From positions 1-28,793 of IMG/VR virus record IMGVR_UViG_3300042516_002367: a stretch of DNA of 28,793 nt. One strand, 5' to 3'. Shown here piece by piece: positions 15,539-22,370 of the stretch (position 1 is its first letter; each line of letters starts with the position of its first letter). The DNA is from a virus. The position numbers and the translations under genes were made by a program. The notes beneath the pieces are model-generated. The model made no database searches, was not told where the DNA came from, and was given only the letters and a program-made list of their open reading frames with translations.

Positions 15539-15867
15539 TGGACGACGATGGTCGGCTTGGCGGTGGTGGTGACGACGGTGTGGGGGTTGGCTTTTTTGAA
15601 TTCCTCGCGGAATCCTTTGTCCTTCCAGCAACCGGGGTAGAGGTTGTTCCAGTAGATGTAGGAATCGAAATCGACGCTCATGGTGTGCTGGCCGATGCCG
15701 TCCACCGTGCTGCGGGCTGCGGCGATGCGGTCGCTCGCGGCTTTGATCCGCTGCTGGCGCATCTCGGCGGTGACCATGGAGGCGTGCCAGCCGGTGCGGA
15801 GTTCCTCGGTGACCAGCGGGGCGAGGTCACCAAGATCGGCTTCGAGTTCTACTGCGAGGTCGGACAT
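15535..15867 (-). CDS. Hypothetical protein between capsid and portal genes, 110 aa
   Basis: MSDLAVELEADLGDLAPLVT opens a mostly helical acidic N-terminal half, followed by a basic helical middle (AEMRQQRIKAASDRIAAARS) and an aromatic segment (YIYWNNLYPGCWKDKGFREEFKKANP). It is coupled to the portal gene by ATGA and separated from the capsid gene by a large hairpin. Its leader ACAATTTTCTAA has no Shine-Dalgarno. It could be a minor head or packaging-associated protein; no domain is recognised. Confidence 0.72.
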   Translation of the reverse strand: MSDLAVELEADLGDLAPLVTEELRTGWHASMVTAEMRQQRIKAASDRIAAARSTVDGIGQHTMSVDFDSYIYWNNLYPGCWKDKGFREEFKKANPHTVVTTTAKPTIVVQ

Positions 15868-15879
15868 TTAGAAAATTGT

Positions 15880-15949
15880 CCCGCATTGGGAGGGGCGCTC
15901 AGGGTTTATCTGGAGGGTGGTGAGCGCCCCTCCGTAGGGCCTATGCGGG
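15880..15949 (-). terminator. Two-tier hairpin after the capsid gene (possible terminator/attenuator)
   Basis: A perfect 13-bp inverted repeat (GGAGGGGCGCTCA at 15889-15901 and TGAGCGCCCCTCC at 15921-15933, 19-nt loop) is enclosed by a second 7-bp pair (CCCGCAT 15880-15886 and ATGCGGG 15943-15949). On the transcribed strand the outer stem is followed by ACAATTTTC, a weak U-rich tail. Its place directly after the capsid gene suggests that it lowers readthrough so capsid is made in excess of portal. Confidence 0.65.
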
Positions 15950-15959
15950 GGAGGCTGGA

Positions 15960-16976
15960 TTAGGCTGTCGGTGCGAACTTGCCGAGAGCCAGAGGGCTCT
16001 TGACGCAGAGGGCGCAGATGGCGTCCACGATGCCGCGTGGGCCACCGCCACGGTCTTCCAGCTCTTGGAAGCGGGGCTTGCGGTTGTAGCGGAGCTCGAC
16101 CATGTCCATGTCGAGGACATAGCCACGGCCGTTTTGCACAGCGGCTGCGTTGGTGGTCGCGTCAGCGGCCAGGAAGAGGCTTGGAATGAGTTCCAAAGTG
16201 CCAAAATCTCCTTCAAAAATATCGACCGTCGAGACGATCTTATTTTCGTCCTTCTGGTTCAACACGCGAATGGCGCTGGCGACATTCGTCGAGGCGAACT
16301 GGGTGCGGGTGAAGGAGGTGAACTGGCGCTTGAGCGTCGGGCCGCAGACGAGGCTGTAGGTCGAAACCTTGCCGGTCTGGGAGTAGATGCTCTGGAGCAT
16401 GTCCTGGATGTTGTTTTCGGTGAGCGATGCGGTCGCAGTCGCGTTGACCGAGCCCGTGGGCGTGCGGTAGTTGGCGTTGACGGGGAGGTCACCTTGCTCG
16501 CCGTTCTGGATCCACTTGCCGAGGCCACGGGTGAGGTAGGCGTTGGAGCCGGATTGCTCGCGGCCTTCTTGGTCCGAGCAGAAGGTGGCTTCCATGTCGC
16601 GCTTGAGCATCTCGAGGGATTTGCTGACGGCGCGGGCCATTTCTTTCTTTTTGCCGATACCTGCTACTTCAGAAACGGTATTCGCGAGATCGTCCACTGA
16701 CGGGACGCGCCGAAACTTCTGAATACGAGCGCTTAACAGCACGCGATTCGCGGCTTGGTCTTCGTAGTCGGAAGCGGTGACATCCGAGTTCGAGAGAACG
16801 CCGGTCAGCGAGGGAGTGCCGAAGGCGTCAGCTTGCCATTGGGTGAGGGGGTTGATGGGTTCTGCGCCCTTTTTCGCCATGGAGACGACGGGGCATGATT
16901 TTGCGTCCACGACCGCGATGAGGTCGGAGAGGTCCTGGCGGATGCCAGTTTGGGAGGTGATGAGTGTTGCGGGCAT
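15960..16976 (-). CDS. Major capsid protein, SU10/DUF5309-like, 338 aa
   Basis: Capsid proteins of the DUF5309 (SU10-type HK97-fold) family show the same order of features. An N-terminal region (DLSDLIAVVDAKSCPVVSMA) is followed by QWQADAF and the Asp/Tyr-rich ASDYEDQAANRVLLSARIQKF. A long helix comes next (KKKEMARAVSKSLEMLKRDM with EATFCSD), then GPTLKRQFTSF near residue 210, and a C-terminal DMDMVELRYNRKPRFQEL. Length and the position after a scaffold-like gene agree. The leader has a C-run and no Shine-Dalgarno, although this should be the most highly expressed gene. Confidence 0.86.
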   Translation of the reverse strand: MPATLITSQTGIRQDLSDLIAVVDAKSCPVVSMAKKGAEPINPLTQWQADAFGTPSLTGVLSNSDVTASDYEDQAANRVLLSARIQKFRRVPSVDDLANTVSEVAGIGKKKEMARAVSKSLEMLKRDMEATFCSDQEGREQSGSNAYLTRGLGKWIQNGEQGDLPVNANYRTPTGSVNATATASLTENNIQDMLQSIYSQTGKVSTYSLVCGPTLKRQFTSFTRTQFASTNVASAIRVLNQKDENKIVSTVDIFEGDFGTLELIPSLFLAADATTNAAAVQNGRGYVLDMDMVELRYNRKPRFQELEDRGGGPRGIVDAICALCVKSPLALGKFAPTA

Positions 16977-17010
16977 ATGTTAAGGGGGGGGTTGGTTTGG
17001 ATTTGGGGGG

Positions 17011-18033
17011 TTAGAGCGCTCCTTCAAGGAACGCCGCGATGTCGTCGGTCTTGAGCGAGGATCCTCGAGAGAACAGGTTTTTTGCTCCTTCGCGGGTCGC
17101 TATGGTTTGGGCGGGCACTCGGGCACCTTTGGCAGGGCTGGGCGGGGCGCTGGCTTTCACGGGGGATTTCGACTCGGGCTTGGACGCTGCGGCTTTTTTC
17201 TGGGCGGCCTCGGCACGGGCGAAGCGGAGCTTCTGGCCCTCGATGGCGTCGCCTACGATCATCTCGAGTTGAGGGAGACCTTTGAGGTAGGGATGGGCTT
17301 TGAGCGTGGCTACGAGGCTTTCGTGCTCGGGGGTGCCTGCTTTGAAGAGGGCCGGGTAGACGGCCTTGGCTTCTTGCATGACGGCACTGCGCTGCGAGAT
17401 CCATTCCTTGCGCTTGGGGGCGTGCTCGGTGAGGAGCTCGTCGGCGGTGGCGAGGTATTCGCGGACCTGGGAGGGCTCGTAGTAGACATCCTCGCCGGCG
17501 GCATTCTGGACACTGCCGCCTTCCAAATTCTTGATGGCCCAAGCGCGGATTTTCTTCGCGGTGGCAACTCTCTCTTCGAGTTGCTCGGGCGTTTCCACAT
17601 CGGCGAGCGGGTCGCTCGCGGTGGGTGTAACTTGGATGGGAACGGTGGCGTCGAGTTTGGCTCGCAGCTCGCTGACCTCGCTCTCGAGCGTCTCGGCGCG
17701 TTCTTCAGCCTCGCGGCGCTTGGCCGTGATTTTGTCGATGCGCTTGAGTAGCTTCTCGGGGACGGGGTTCTTTTCCTCTTCGGGCTCGGCGTCGTCTTTG
17801 TCCTCTTCGGACTCGGCGTCGCTGTCGTCTTCAGACTTTTCGTCGGTATCCTGTGAAAGATCAGTTTCCGCTGAGGCGTCCTCCGTCTCGGTGGCCTCTG
17901 GCTGCGCTTCTGGCGCGGCTTCGGTCTCCTCGGCGGCGGGTTGTTCCTGCGGGGTTACCTCTTCGAGATCGAAGCCGATTTCGGCTGCAATGTCGGAGAG
18001 CGTCATTGGGGTGTCTGTGGTGTCTGTCGTCAT
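17011..18033 (-). CDS. Scaffolding protein, 340 aa
   Basis: The protein is very acidic and low-complexity at residues ~20-95 (long Glu/Asp/Ala/Thr runs). A coiled coil follows (~100-140, RIDKITAKRREAEERAETLE, then SEVSELRAKLDA). The rest is helical, with a Lys/Ala/Pro-rich linker and the end SLKTDDIAAFLEGAL. This acidic plus coiled-coil layout, and its place just before the capsid gene, are typical of internal scaffolds removed during maturation. A GTG 45 nt upstream is in frame, but the ATG at 18033 is favoured. The upstream gap probably holds the controlling signals for the structural genes. Confidence 0.82.
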   Translation of the reverse strand: MTTDTTDTPMTLSDIAAEIGFDLEEVTPQEQPAAEETEAAPEAQPEATETEDASAETDLSQDTDEKSEDDSDAESEEDKDDAEPEEEKNPVPEKLLKRIDKITAKRREAEERAETLESEVSELRAKLDATVPIQVTPTASDPLADVETPEQLEERVATAKKIRAWAIKNLEGGSVQNAAGEDVYYEPSQVREYLATADELLTEHAPKRKEWISQRSAVMQEAKAVYPALFKAGTPEHESLVATLKAHPYLKGLPQLEMIVGDAIEGQKLRFARAEAAQKKAAASKPESKSPVKASAPPSPAKGARVPAQTIATREGAKNLFSRGSSLKTDDIAAFLEGAL

Positions 18034-18132
18034 GGTAATCCAACCAAGTGGGTCAGTGCCTTCTGGGGCGAGCGGCACAGGGGCTCGTTAAAATCAGAAT
18101 GACGACAGAATTCTGGAAATCTATAGAGCCGC

Positions 18133-18179
18133 ACCCAGAGCGGCAGAAACAGGCATCGACCGACCTATAACGGCAGAAA
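18133..18179. repeat. Two operator-like 17-bp direct repeats, 30 nt apart
   Basis: ACCCAGAGCGGCAGAAA (18133-18149) and ACCTATAACGGCAGAAA (18163-18179) agree at 14 of 17 positions. Spacing is close to three helical turns, which would place two bound proteins on the same face upstream of the scaffold gene. The small HTH protein encoded at 18841-19032 is one possible binder. Confidence 0.6.
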
Positions 18180-18193
18180 AAAGAGGGATTTTA

Positions 18194-18220
18194 CCACGGA
18201 GGACACGGAGGACGCGGAGG
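18194..18220. repeat. CCACRGAGGACAC-type intergenic repeat, copy 2
   Basis: CCACGGAGGACACGGAG followed by GACGCGGAGG on the + strand, with a 9-nt period. It is the same element as at 7395-7427 but in the opposite orientation, differing mainly by A/G changes. Confidence 0.85.
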
Positions 18221-18380
18221 GGAGAAAAAGACAGGGACGGGTGTGCGCTCCCTTTTCAGACGCCGGGTTGCCAGTCTTGCGGTCGCCCATACGGACGCCT
18301 CCCGAGACCGATGTGGCGGGTCGAAGCAATGCTCCACTGCCGCTCATCCGTGTTATGCGTCTGCCTGTCTTAAAGTTTTT

Positions 18381-18662
18381 CTACATCTTCTTACTCGCTT
18401 CGTCGATGCGCTGGAGGAGGTCGGACTCGAAGCCGCGCAGGGCGTCGAGGGCTCCGGCGCAGTGGGCGAGCTGGCCGTGCTCGGTGGCGGTCTTGATGCT
18501 GCCGACCAATTCGGTGGCGTCATCGATATGGTCGCGGAGGACTTGCAACACAGCCTGCACGACGAGTGGCTTGCTGCCGGGCATGCAGAGCGCGGTCGTC
18601 ATGTCGTCGTCGTCGAGCCGGTCGGGGAGGATGTAGCGGGTGGTTTTTTTTAGGGTGATCAT
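18381..18662 (-). CDS. Hypothetical protein, 93 aa
   Basis: MITLKKTTRYILPDRLDDDD starts in an ATGA overlap. An N-terminal beta-like segment is followed by helices (PLVVQAVLQVLRDHIDDATE, then ALDALRGFESDLLQRIDEAS). It is the last gene of the terminase block before the 347-nt gap. It has no recognised domain; an all-helical C-terminal dimerisation part is plausible. Confidence 0.72.
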   Translation of the reverse strand: MITLKKTTRYILPDRLDDDDMTTALCMPGSKPLVVQAVLQVLRDHIDDATELVGSIKTATEHGQLAHCAGALDALRGFESDLLQRIDEASKKM

Positions 18663-18844
18663 TTTTGGGCGTTTGTTCGGTGCCAGTTGCCGCAATGGGG
18701 GCACTGGTAGACGGTGTGGATTTCGGATTTTTCGTGGAAGAGGCGGATGGCGACTCGCTCGGCATCCTGGGCGGTGAGATAGCGGACCTTGCCTGATGGG
18801 CATCGGGCGGGGAGACGCTTCGGCATGGGGGCGAGGGAGGTCAT
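18659..18844 (-). CDS. Small zinc-binding protein, 61 aa
   Basis: The protein contains RCPSGKVRY (Cys15), then a helix with AQDAERVAIRL, then CPHCGNWHRTN (Cys48, Cys51, His55). This makes a probable CCCH zinc site in a fold common in short phage and actinobacterial proteins that begin CPSGK and end CP-x-CG-x-WH. It is coupled at both ends by ATGA to the HTH gene before and a hypothetical gene after. It may bind nucleic acid or partner proteins; its exact function is unknown. Confidence 0.75.
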   Translation of the reverse strand: MTSLAPMPKRLPARCPSGKVRYLTAQDAERVAIRLFHEKSEIHTVYQCPHCGNWHRTNAQK

Positions 18845-19032
18845 GCGAGTTGGAATTTTTTGATGATGGCTGCGAGAGAGAAGGTGTGGCGTTTCTGCCG
18901 GGGCGCGGGGATCGGGTGCAGGAGGCCAACCTCGAGGTAGGTCTTGTAGGTGCGCTCCGAGATGCCGAGGAGGTCCATGACATCGCGCTTGCGGAGCGTG
19001 CGGCGTTTAATAGGCACCTCCTCCGGTAACAT
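18841..19032 (-). CDS. Small MerR/Xis-like helix-turn-helix protein, 63 aa
   Basis: LRKRDVMDLLGISERTYKTYLEVGLLHPI (residues ~13-41) is a clear MerR/excisionase-type HTH with the typical wing Y-L-E-x-G-L-L and basic RQKRHTF. The start at 19032 is set by a perfect AAGGAGGT seven bases upstream and lies 26 nt inside the terminase gene. Longer in-frame starts would run antiparallel to nothing but through the terminase frame and lack a Shine-Dalgarno. It precedes two small genes and the control gap before the structural genes, so a late-gene regulator is a reasonable guess. Confidence 0.82.
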   Translation of the reverse strand: MLPEEVPIKRRTLRKRDVMDLLGISERTYKTYLEVGLLHPIPAPRQKRHTFSLAAIIKKFQLA

Positions 19033-20617
19033 GGAGCCGACCTCCTTCCACATTGCCGACTCCAGAGGTGAGTAAGTATCTAAGACAATCAATGGGGTCT
19101 TTGCTTGCACCTTTTTGAGAGTCTTGTCCGGTCCATTCTTTGAGGGCCCAGATGGTGTTGGTGCAGCACTCGGAGATATAGAGCCGAGGCGCGTTGGTGT
19201 GGTCGATGGGTGCTTCTTCGTCATAGTAGAGTGCGTTGTTGATGAGGCCGACGCCTTCCTCGATGTTCTCGCCAGGGCAGGATCGGAAGGACATGCCGAC
19301 ATCCTCGAGTTCCTCGAGGAGCGTGGTGGATTGCTCGCGGGTGCCGGCGACGGTGGTGTTCGCATACCTTGAGTCTATCCATCTCTCAAAAATCTTGACT
19401 TTGTCGTGGGCTTCCATGCGCTCGATTTCGGCCTTGTAGGCGAGCAGGCCGAAGCCGAAGGATTTCTGGCCCTCACCGGCTTCGCCGTCGGCTTTCTTGC
19501 CGCTGCTGATCGCCCACGGTCCGGCGTAGCCGACGCCTTCGATGTAGGTGTCGGTCTGCGGCCATTCGCGGTAGACCCACGCCCGCTCGGCGGCGTCGAT
19601 GCGGACCCACACCATAAACCAGTTTTTCCCGCCCGCGGGGTCGCAGAAGAGGTAGTTCGTGCCTTCCTGGGGAATCTGGTCGGCCTTGACGACATGCACC
19701 GACTCGCGGAAGCGGGGAAAGCGCGTGGCGGCGGCCTTGACGGGCACCCCGTAGGCGCGACAGAGGATTTTTTCGCGGGGTTGCTTGGCGAGCTCGGTCT
19801 TCATGCGGCCGTAGCCTGCCCACGGGTTGTTTTTTGTCTGGAAATAGATGATGCCGGCGTGCCGGGTGACGCATTCCTGCACGACGGGGACTTTTTCAAA
19901 TCCCTTGCCGCTTTTTCTCGGCAAAAGCTCGGCATCGCACTCCTCGAGCGTCTTCGCGCCTTGCAGGTAGTTTTTTACCGTGGGCGAGTAGCCTTCGATG
20001 GGAGTGAATGTGACGAGGAGGATGCCATTTCGGTCGAGAAGGCGGAATCGGATGGTTTCGAGCCAATCAAGGGGGACTAATTCGTCGCACCAGGCGAGAT
20101 CGATCTCGCCGCCCTCGATTGTCGTGATGTCCTGGGCGTAATTTCGGAACCACACCTGCGATTTGTTCGGCAACACGGCGGTATTTTCGGAAAAACCGTT
20201 CTTCTGCGTGTAGGAAATGTTGGTGATCTTGCTGCGCTTGGCCGTTCGCAGCTCGGCGGGCATGAAATTCCACACGATGGGCTGCTGCATGGAGATGGAG
20301 TTGTCGTTTGTGGTCTGGAAGCACCACACGCGGCTCGCGGGTTTCTCGAGCAGGGTGCGGACGACCATTTTCCCAGCCCAGGTGGACTTGCCGGAGCGAT
20401 TCCCGCCGAGAACCAAGAGGTCGCGGTAGCGTTTGGCGATTTTTTCGGCCTTCTGCCAGTGCTCGGGCTCGTAGCCGTAGCGAATTGGATCCTCTTTTTC
20501 CAAGACAATGCGGCGCTCGCGCTCGGCAAGCAGGGCCTTCGCCGCCTCGAAGTCGGCAACAAAGTGCTCCGGCGGGATAAATGGCAGTAGCGGGTGGGGC
20601 GTTTGGGTGAATGTCAT
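19007..20617 (-). CDS. terL: Large terminase subunit (packaging ATPase/nuclease), 536 aa
   Basis: Walker A is GGNRSGKS (residues 71-78) and Walker B is IDLAWCDE (172-179), as in phage packaging motors. The C-terminal RNase H-like nuclease has candidate acidic residues at FCDPAGG (Asp326), WIDSRY (Asp415) and DPIDCLRYLL (Asp507/Asp510). An adenine-binding region lies ahead of Walker A (YGYEPEHWQKAEKIAKRYRD). MTFTQTPHPL is chosen because it forms an ATGA overlap with the zinc-ribbon gene. Length is normal for the family. It translocates DNA into the procapsid through the portal and cuts concatemers, working with a small subunit. Confidence 0.94.
   Translation of the reverse strand: MTFTQTPHPLLPFIPPEHFVADFEAAKALLAERERRIVLEKEDPIRYGYEPEHWQKAEKIAKRYRDLLVLGGNRSGKSTWAGKMVVRTLLEKPASRVWCFQTTNDNSISMQQPIVWNFMPAELRTAKRSKITNISYTQKNGFSENTAVLPNKSQVWFRNYAQDITTIEGGEIDLAWCDELVPLDWLETIRFRLLDRNGILLVTFTPIEGYSPTVKNYLQGAKTLEECDAELLPRKSGKGFEKVPVVQECVTRHAGIIYFQTKNNPWAGYGRMKTELAKQPREKILCRAYGVPVKAAATRFPRFRESVHVVKADQIPQEGTNYLFCDPAGGKNWFMVWVRIDAAERAWVYREWPQTDTYIEGVGYAGPWAISSGKKADGEAGEGQKSFGFGLLAYKAEIERMEAHDKVKIFERWIDSRYANTTVAGTREQSTTLLEELEDVGMSFRSCPGENIEEGVGLINNALYYDEEAPIDHTNAPRLYISECCTNTIWALKEWTGQDSQKGASKDPIDCLRYLLTSGVGNVEGGRLHVTGGGAY
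19040..19047 (-). promoter_or_regulatory. Consensus Shine-Dalgarno for the HTH gene
   Basis: AAGGAGGT on the transcribed strand, 7 nt before the ATG at 19032 and inside the end of the large terminase gene. It decides the start and is the strongest ribosome binding site noticed in the window. Confidence 0.92.
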
Positions 20618-20865
20618 AGGGCGGCGAGCTTGTCTTCGATGCGGGTGAGCCAATCGGAGGGCTTAGGCTTGGCCTTGCGGGTGCGTTTGGGGCGTTTGGT
20701 GGGTTTGGGGGCGGGTTTCTTCGCCCAGGGGAACGGGCCGAGGTGCAAGACCTCGGCGGTATTAGAGCGATGGCCGTTCTCGCACCGGCGGCGCCGAAAA
20801 AACTCCTCGCCGACCAACCGGCAGGAGACCACGCGGGTAGGGGATTGGCAGGTGGGGCAGGTCAT
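20614..20865 (-). CDS. Zinc-ribbon protein, 83 aa
   Basis: MTCPTCQSPTRVVSCRLVGE followed by RRRRCENGHRSNTAEV gives Cys3, Cys6, Cys28 and His32. It resembles the NrdR/Ogr-type ribbon in which CPxC...R...RRRRxC..GHR..T.E binds zinc. A Lys/Pro-rich basic linker follows (KKPAPKPTKRPKRTRKAKPK) and then a short helix (DWLTRIEDKLAAL). A DNA-binding regulator or terminase accessory protein is likely. It is coupled by ATGA on both sides. Confidence 0.78.
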   Translation of the reverse strand: MTCPTCQSPTRVVSCRLVGEEFFRRRRCENGHRSNTAEVLHLGPFPWAKKPAPKPTKRPKRTRKAKPKPSDWLTRIEDKLAAL

Positions 20866-21170
20866 TTAGCGGCTTCCTTGAGTTGCTCCCATGCGTTTCG
20901 GTAAAAGCGAACATCTGCCATGAGCACTTGGTTGCTTTCTGACATCTGCTGTGCCAGCTCCCTCGCCTCGTCGCGCTCTTGCGCATGTTTGACCGCAAGT
21001 TGCTTGTAAGCCTGTCGTCCGGCCCTCGCCTCGTCGCGCTCATTCTCTGCCCTTGCGGCCATCTCTACGGCGGCATTCCACTTGTTTTTCAATCCCTCGA
21101 TTTCGTGCCTCGCCTTGTCGCGCTCGCGCCGTAACTGCGCGATCATGGAGAGAAATTCGTTCGGCGTCAT
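20862..21170 (-). CDS. Coiled-coil protein, 102 aa
   Basis: Almost the whole protein is a charged heptad helix (SMIAQLRRERDKARHEIEGL to FYRNAWEQLKEAAK), with repeated ERDEAR segments. It starts in an ATGA overlap and ends in another, with the zinc-ribbon gene. It may be a scaffold or adaptor near the terminase; no enzymatic motif is present. Confidence 0.78.
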   Translation of the reverse strand: MTPNEFLSMIAQLRRERDKARHEIEGLKNKWNAAVEMAARAENERDEARAGRQAYKQLAVKHAQERDEARELAQQMSESNQVLMADVRFYRNAWEQLKEAAK

Positions 21171-21589
21171 CCCTCATACCCCCCGTGCAGCAGCGGGTTC
21201 GTTTTCGGCTTCGTCGCCACCAATGCCCCGCCGGCGTCCACTCCCACCAACACCGGCTCGTTCGCTCGGTAGAAGGTATTGCTGCGGACCTGCACATTCA
21301 CGACCTCCTCCTCGAGGACGACCCGCAAAATCCGAGGATTCTGCGGCTGTCTCCCTGGCGCGGTCTTTCCCATCCTCGGCCACTCGGGCGGGGTAGGGGG
21401 TTGCTCTTGCTTCGTTTCTTGCTTGTTAGGTTGGGCTTTTTTCATAAAATTTTTCGGGGGCTGGACGAGTGGGGGTAATTTTGCGGAGCCAGCGGACCGA
21501 CCCCCCTCCCCCCCCCTGTCGAGGCCATAACTTCCAATAACCACTCTAATGGATAGTGGGCGGTTGTTGATGTTCAATGGCTTACTCAT
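21167..21589 (-). CDS. Hypothetical protein with poly-G tract, 140 aa (start uncertain)
   Basis: The end is secure because of the ATGA overlap with the coiled-coil gene. The C-terminal part (RILRVVLEEEVVNVQVRSNTFYRANEPVLVGV) reads as a real beta domain. Starting at 21589 gives an 8-nt overlap with the small-terminase stop (ATGAGTAA). An ATG at 21598 and another at 21445 (MKKAQPNKQE) are alternatives. The N-terminal 50 residues are Gly/Pro-rich and include a G9-A-G6 run at 21501-21516, which could be a frameshift-prone site. Function is unknown. Confidence 0.58.
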   Translation of the reverse strand: MSKPLNINNRPLSIRVVIGSYGLDRGGEGGRSAGSAKLPPLVQPPKNFMKKAQPNKQETKQEQPPTPPEWPRMGKTAPGRQPQNPRILRVVLEEEVVNVQVRSNTFYRANEPVLVGVDAGGALVATKPKTNPLLHGGYEG

Positions 21590-22370
21590 TCGATCCATTA
21601 TCCTCCTCGTTTTTAGCCTTGTTATTGAGACTGAGCGGGGTGTTTGCCAAGGGCTTCTCCACCTCGCTACTGGTTCCCGAGGGGGTCTCGATCTCGAACT
21701 CGCCATCGATGTCATCGACTTTCTTCGGGATGCTGTTGATGAGTTCCTCGAACGACAACGCATTGATCTTCTGGTTGATGTTGATGGTGAGCTGGGCGCC
21801 GCCTTCGCTGTCGCGGATCTTGTCTTGAGCGGTTCCGGCTACGAAGTTGAGCTCGGCGGCTTTCATCTTGCTGACTTGGGTGGGGTCGTTGAGCTTGTCG
21901 CGGAGGGCATCGACGGCCAGGCGTCGGACATCCTTCCAGCTTGAGGCGGCGACTTGAGCTTCCTTGTCTTTGGTGTCTGGGTGGTTAGCGATGATGCGAG
22001 AGATCACCGCGGGCTTGACGCCCAGCTTGGTGTTGATGGCGGAGACCGTCATGCCCATGAGGTAGAAGTCGGCGACGATGTCGCACATCTGGCGGAACTG
22101 GGTAGACATCGCATCCCAGTTGACCGTTTCTTCGCACGCAGCGGCCTGTTCTAGGGCTTTTTCCAGCTTATTGGGCCTTGACCCCATCTCGGACTTGATC
22201 GGGGCTTCTGCGCGTTTCTGGAGCTTCCATTCCTTGGCCTCCTCGTAATCCATCGGACAACCGGCATCGAACCACTGCGTGGCGGTCTGGACGCTGACAT
22301 GGAATTCAGCGGCCAGCTTTGTGGCGATGGAGTGTTTGGTTTCTGGCTTGGCAGATCGTTTGGGTTTCAT
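21582..22370 (-). CDS. Putative small terminase subunit (DNA recognition), 262 aa
   Basis: Residues ~12-38 (KHSIATKLAAEFHVSVQTATQWFDAGCPM) form an HTH of the Nu1/small-terminase type. A second HTH-like unit lies at ~100-130 (DFYLMGMTVSAINTKLGVKPAVISRIIANH). Next comes a helical region (SSWKDVRRLAVDALRDKLND, then KMKAAELNFVAGTAQDKIRD), and the C-terminal tail is acidic and low-complexity. Small terminases have this DNA-binding, oligomerisation and tail order. The start MKPKRSAKPETK is fixed by ATGA overlap. The repeat array at 22629-22803 lies ~260 bp upstream. A transcription-factor role cannot be excluded. Confidence 0.62.
   Translation of the reverse strand: MKPKRSAKPETKHSIATKLAAEFHVSVQTATQWFDAGCPMDYEEAKEWKLQKRAEAPIKSEMGSRPNKLEKALEQAAACEETVNWDAMSTQFRQMCDIVADFYLMGMTVSAINTKLGVKPAVISRIIANHPDTKDKEAQVAASSWKDVRRLAVDALRDKLNDPTQVSKMKAAELNFVAGTAQDKIRDSEGGAQLTININQKINALSFEELINSIPKKVDDIDGEFEIETPSGTSSEVEKPLANTPLSLNNKAKNEEDNGSNE

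Larger units (their letters stand above)
18034..18380 (-). promoter_or_regulatory. 347-nt gap before the structural genes, candidate late control region
   Basis: No convincing gene is seen. On the + strand it holds a pair of 17-bp direct repeats ending CGGCAGAAA (18133-18149 and 18163-18179, 30 nt apart), a GCCGC...GCGGC mini-hairpin (18128-18144) and a CCACRGAGGACAC-type repeat (18194-18220). A weak TATAGA box is readable on the minus strand near 18122-18127, but no good -35 box. It is the longest gap in the window and lies between the packaging and structural genes, so a promoter is expected here. A 60-codon frame at 18165-18347 is low-complexity and unsupported. Confidence 0.45.

Noticed and set aside
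18165-18347. 60-codon minus-strand frame in the control gap
   Set aside because: Low-complexity product that runs through the CCACRGAGGACAC repeat, with no Shine-Dalgarno or coupling; more likely non-coding.
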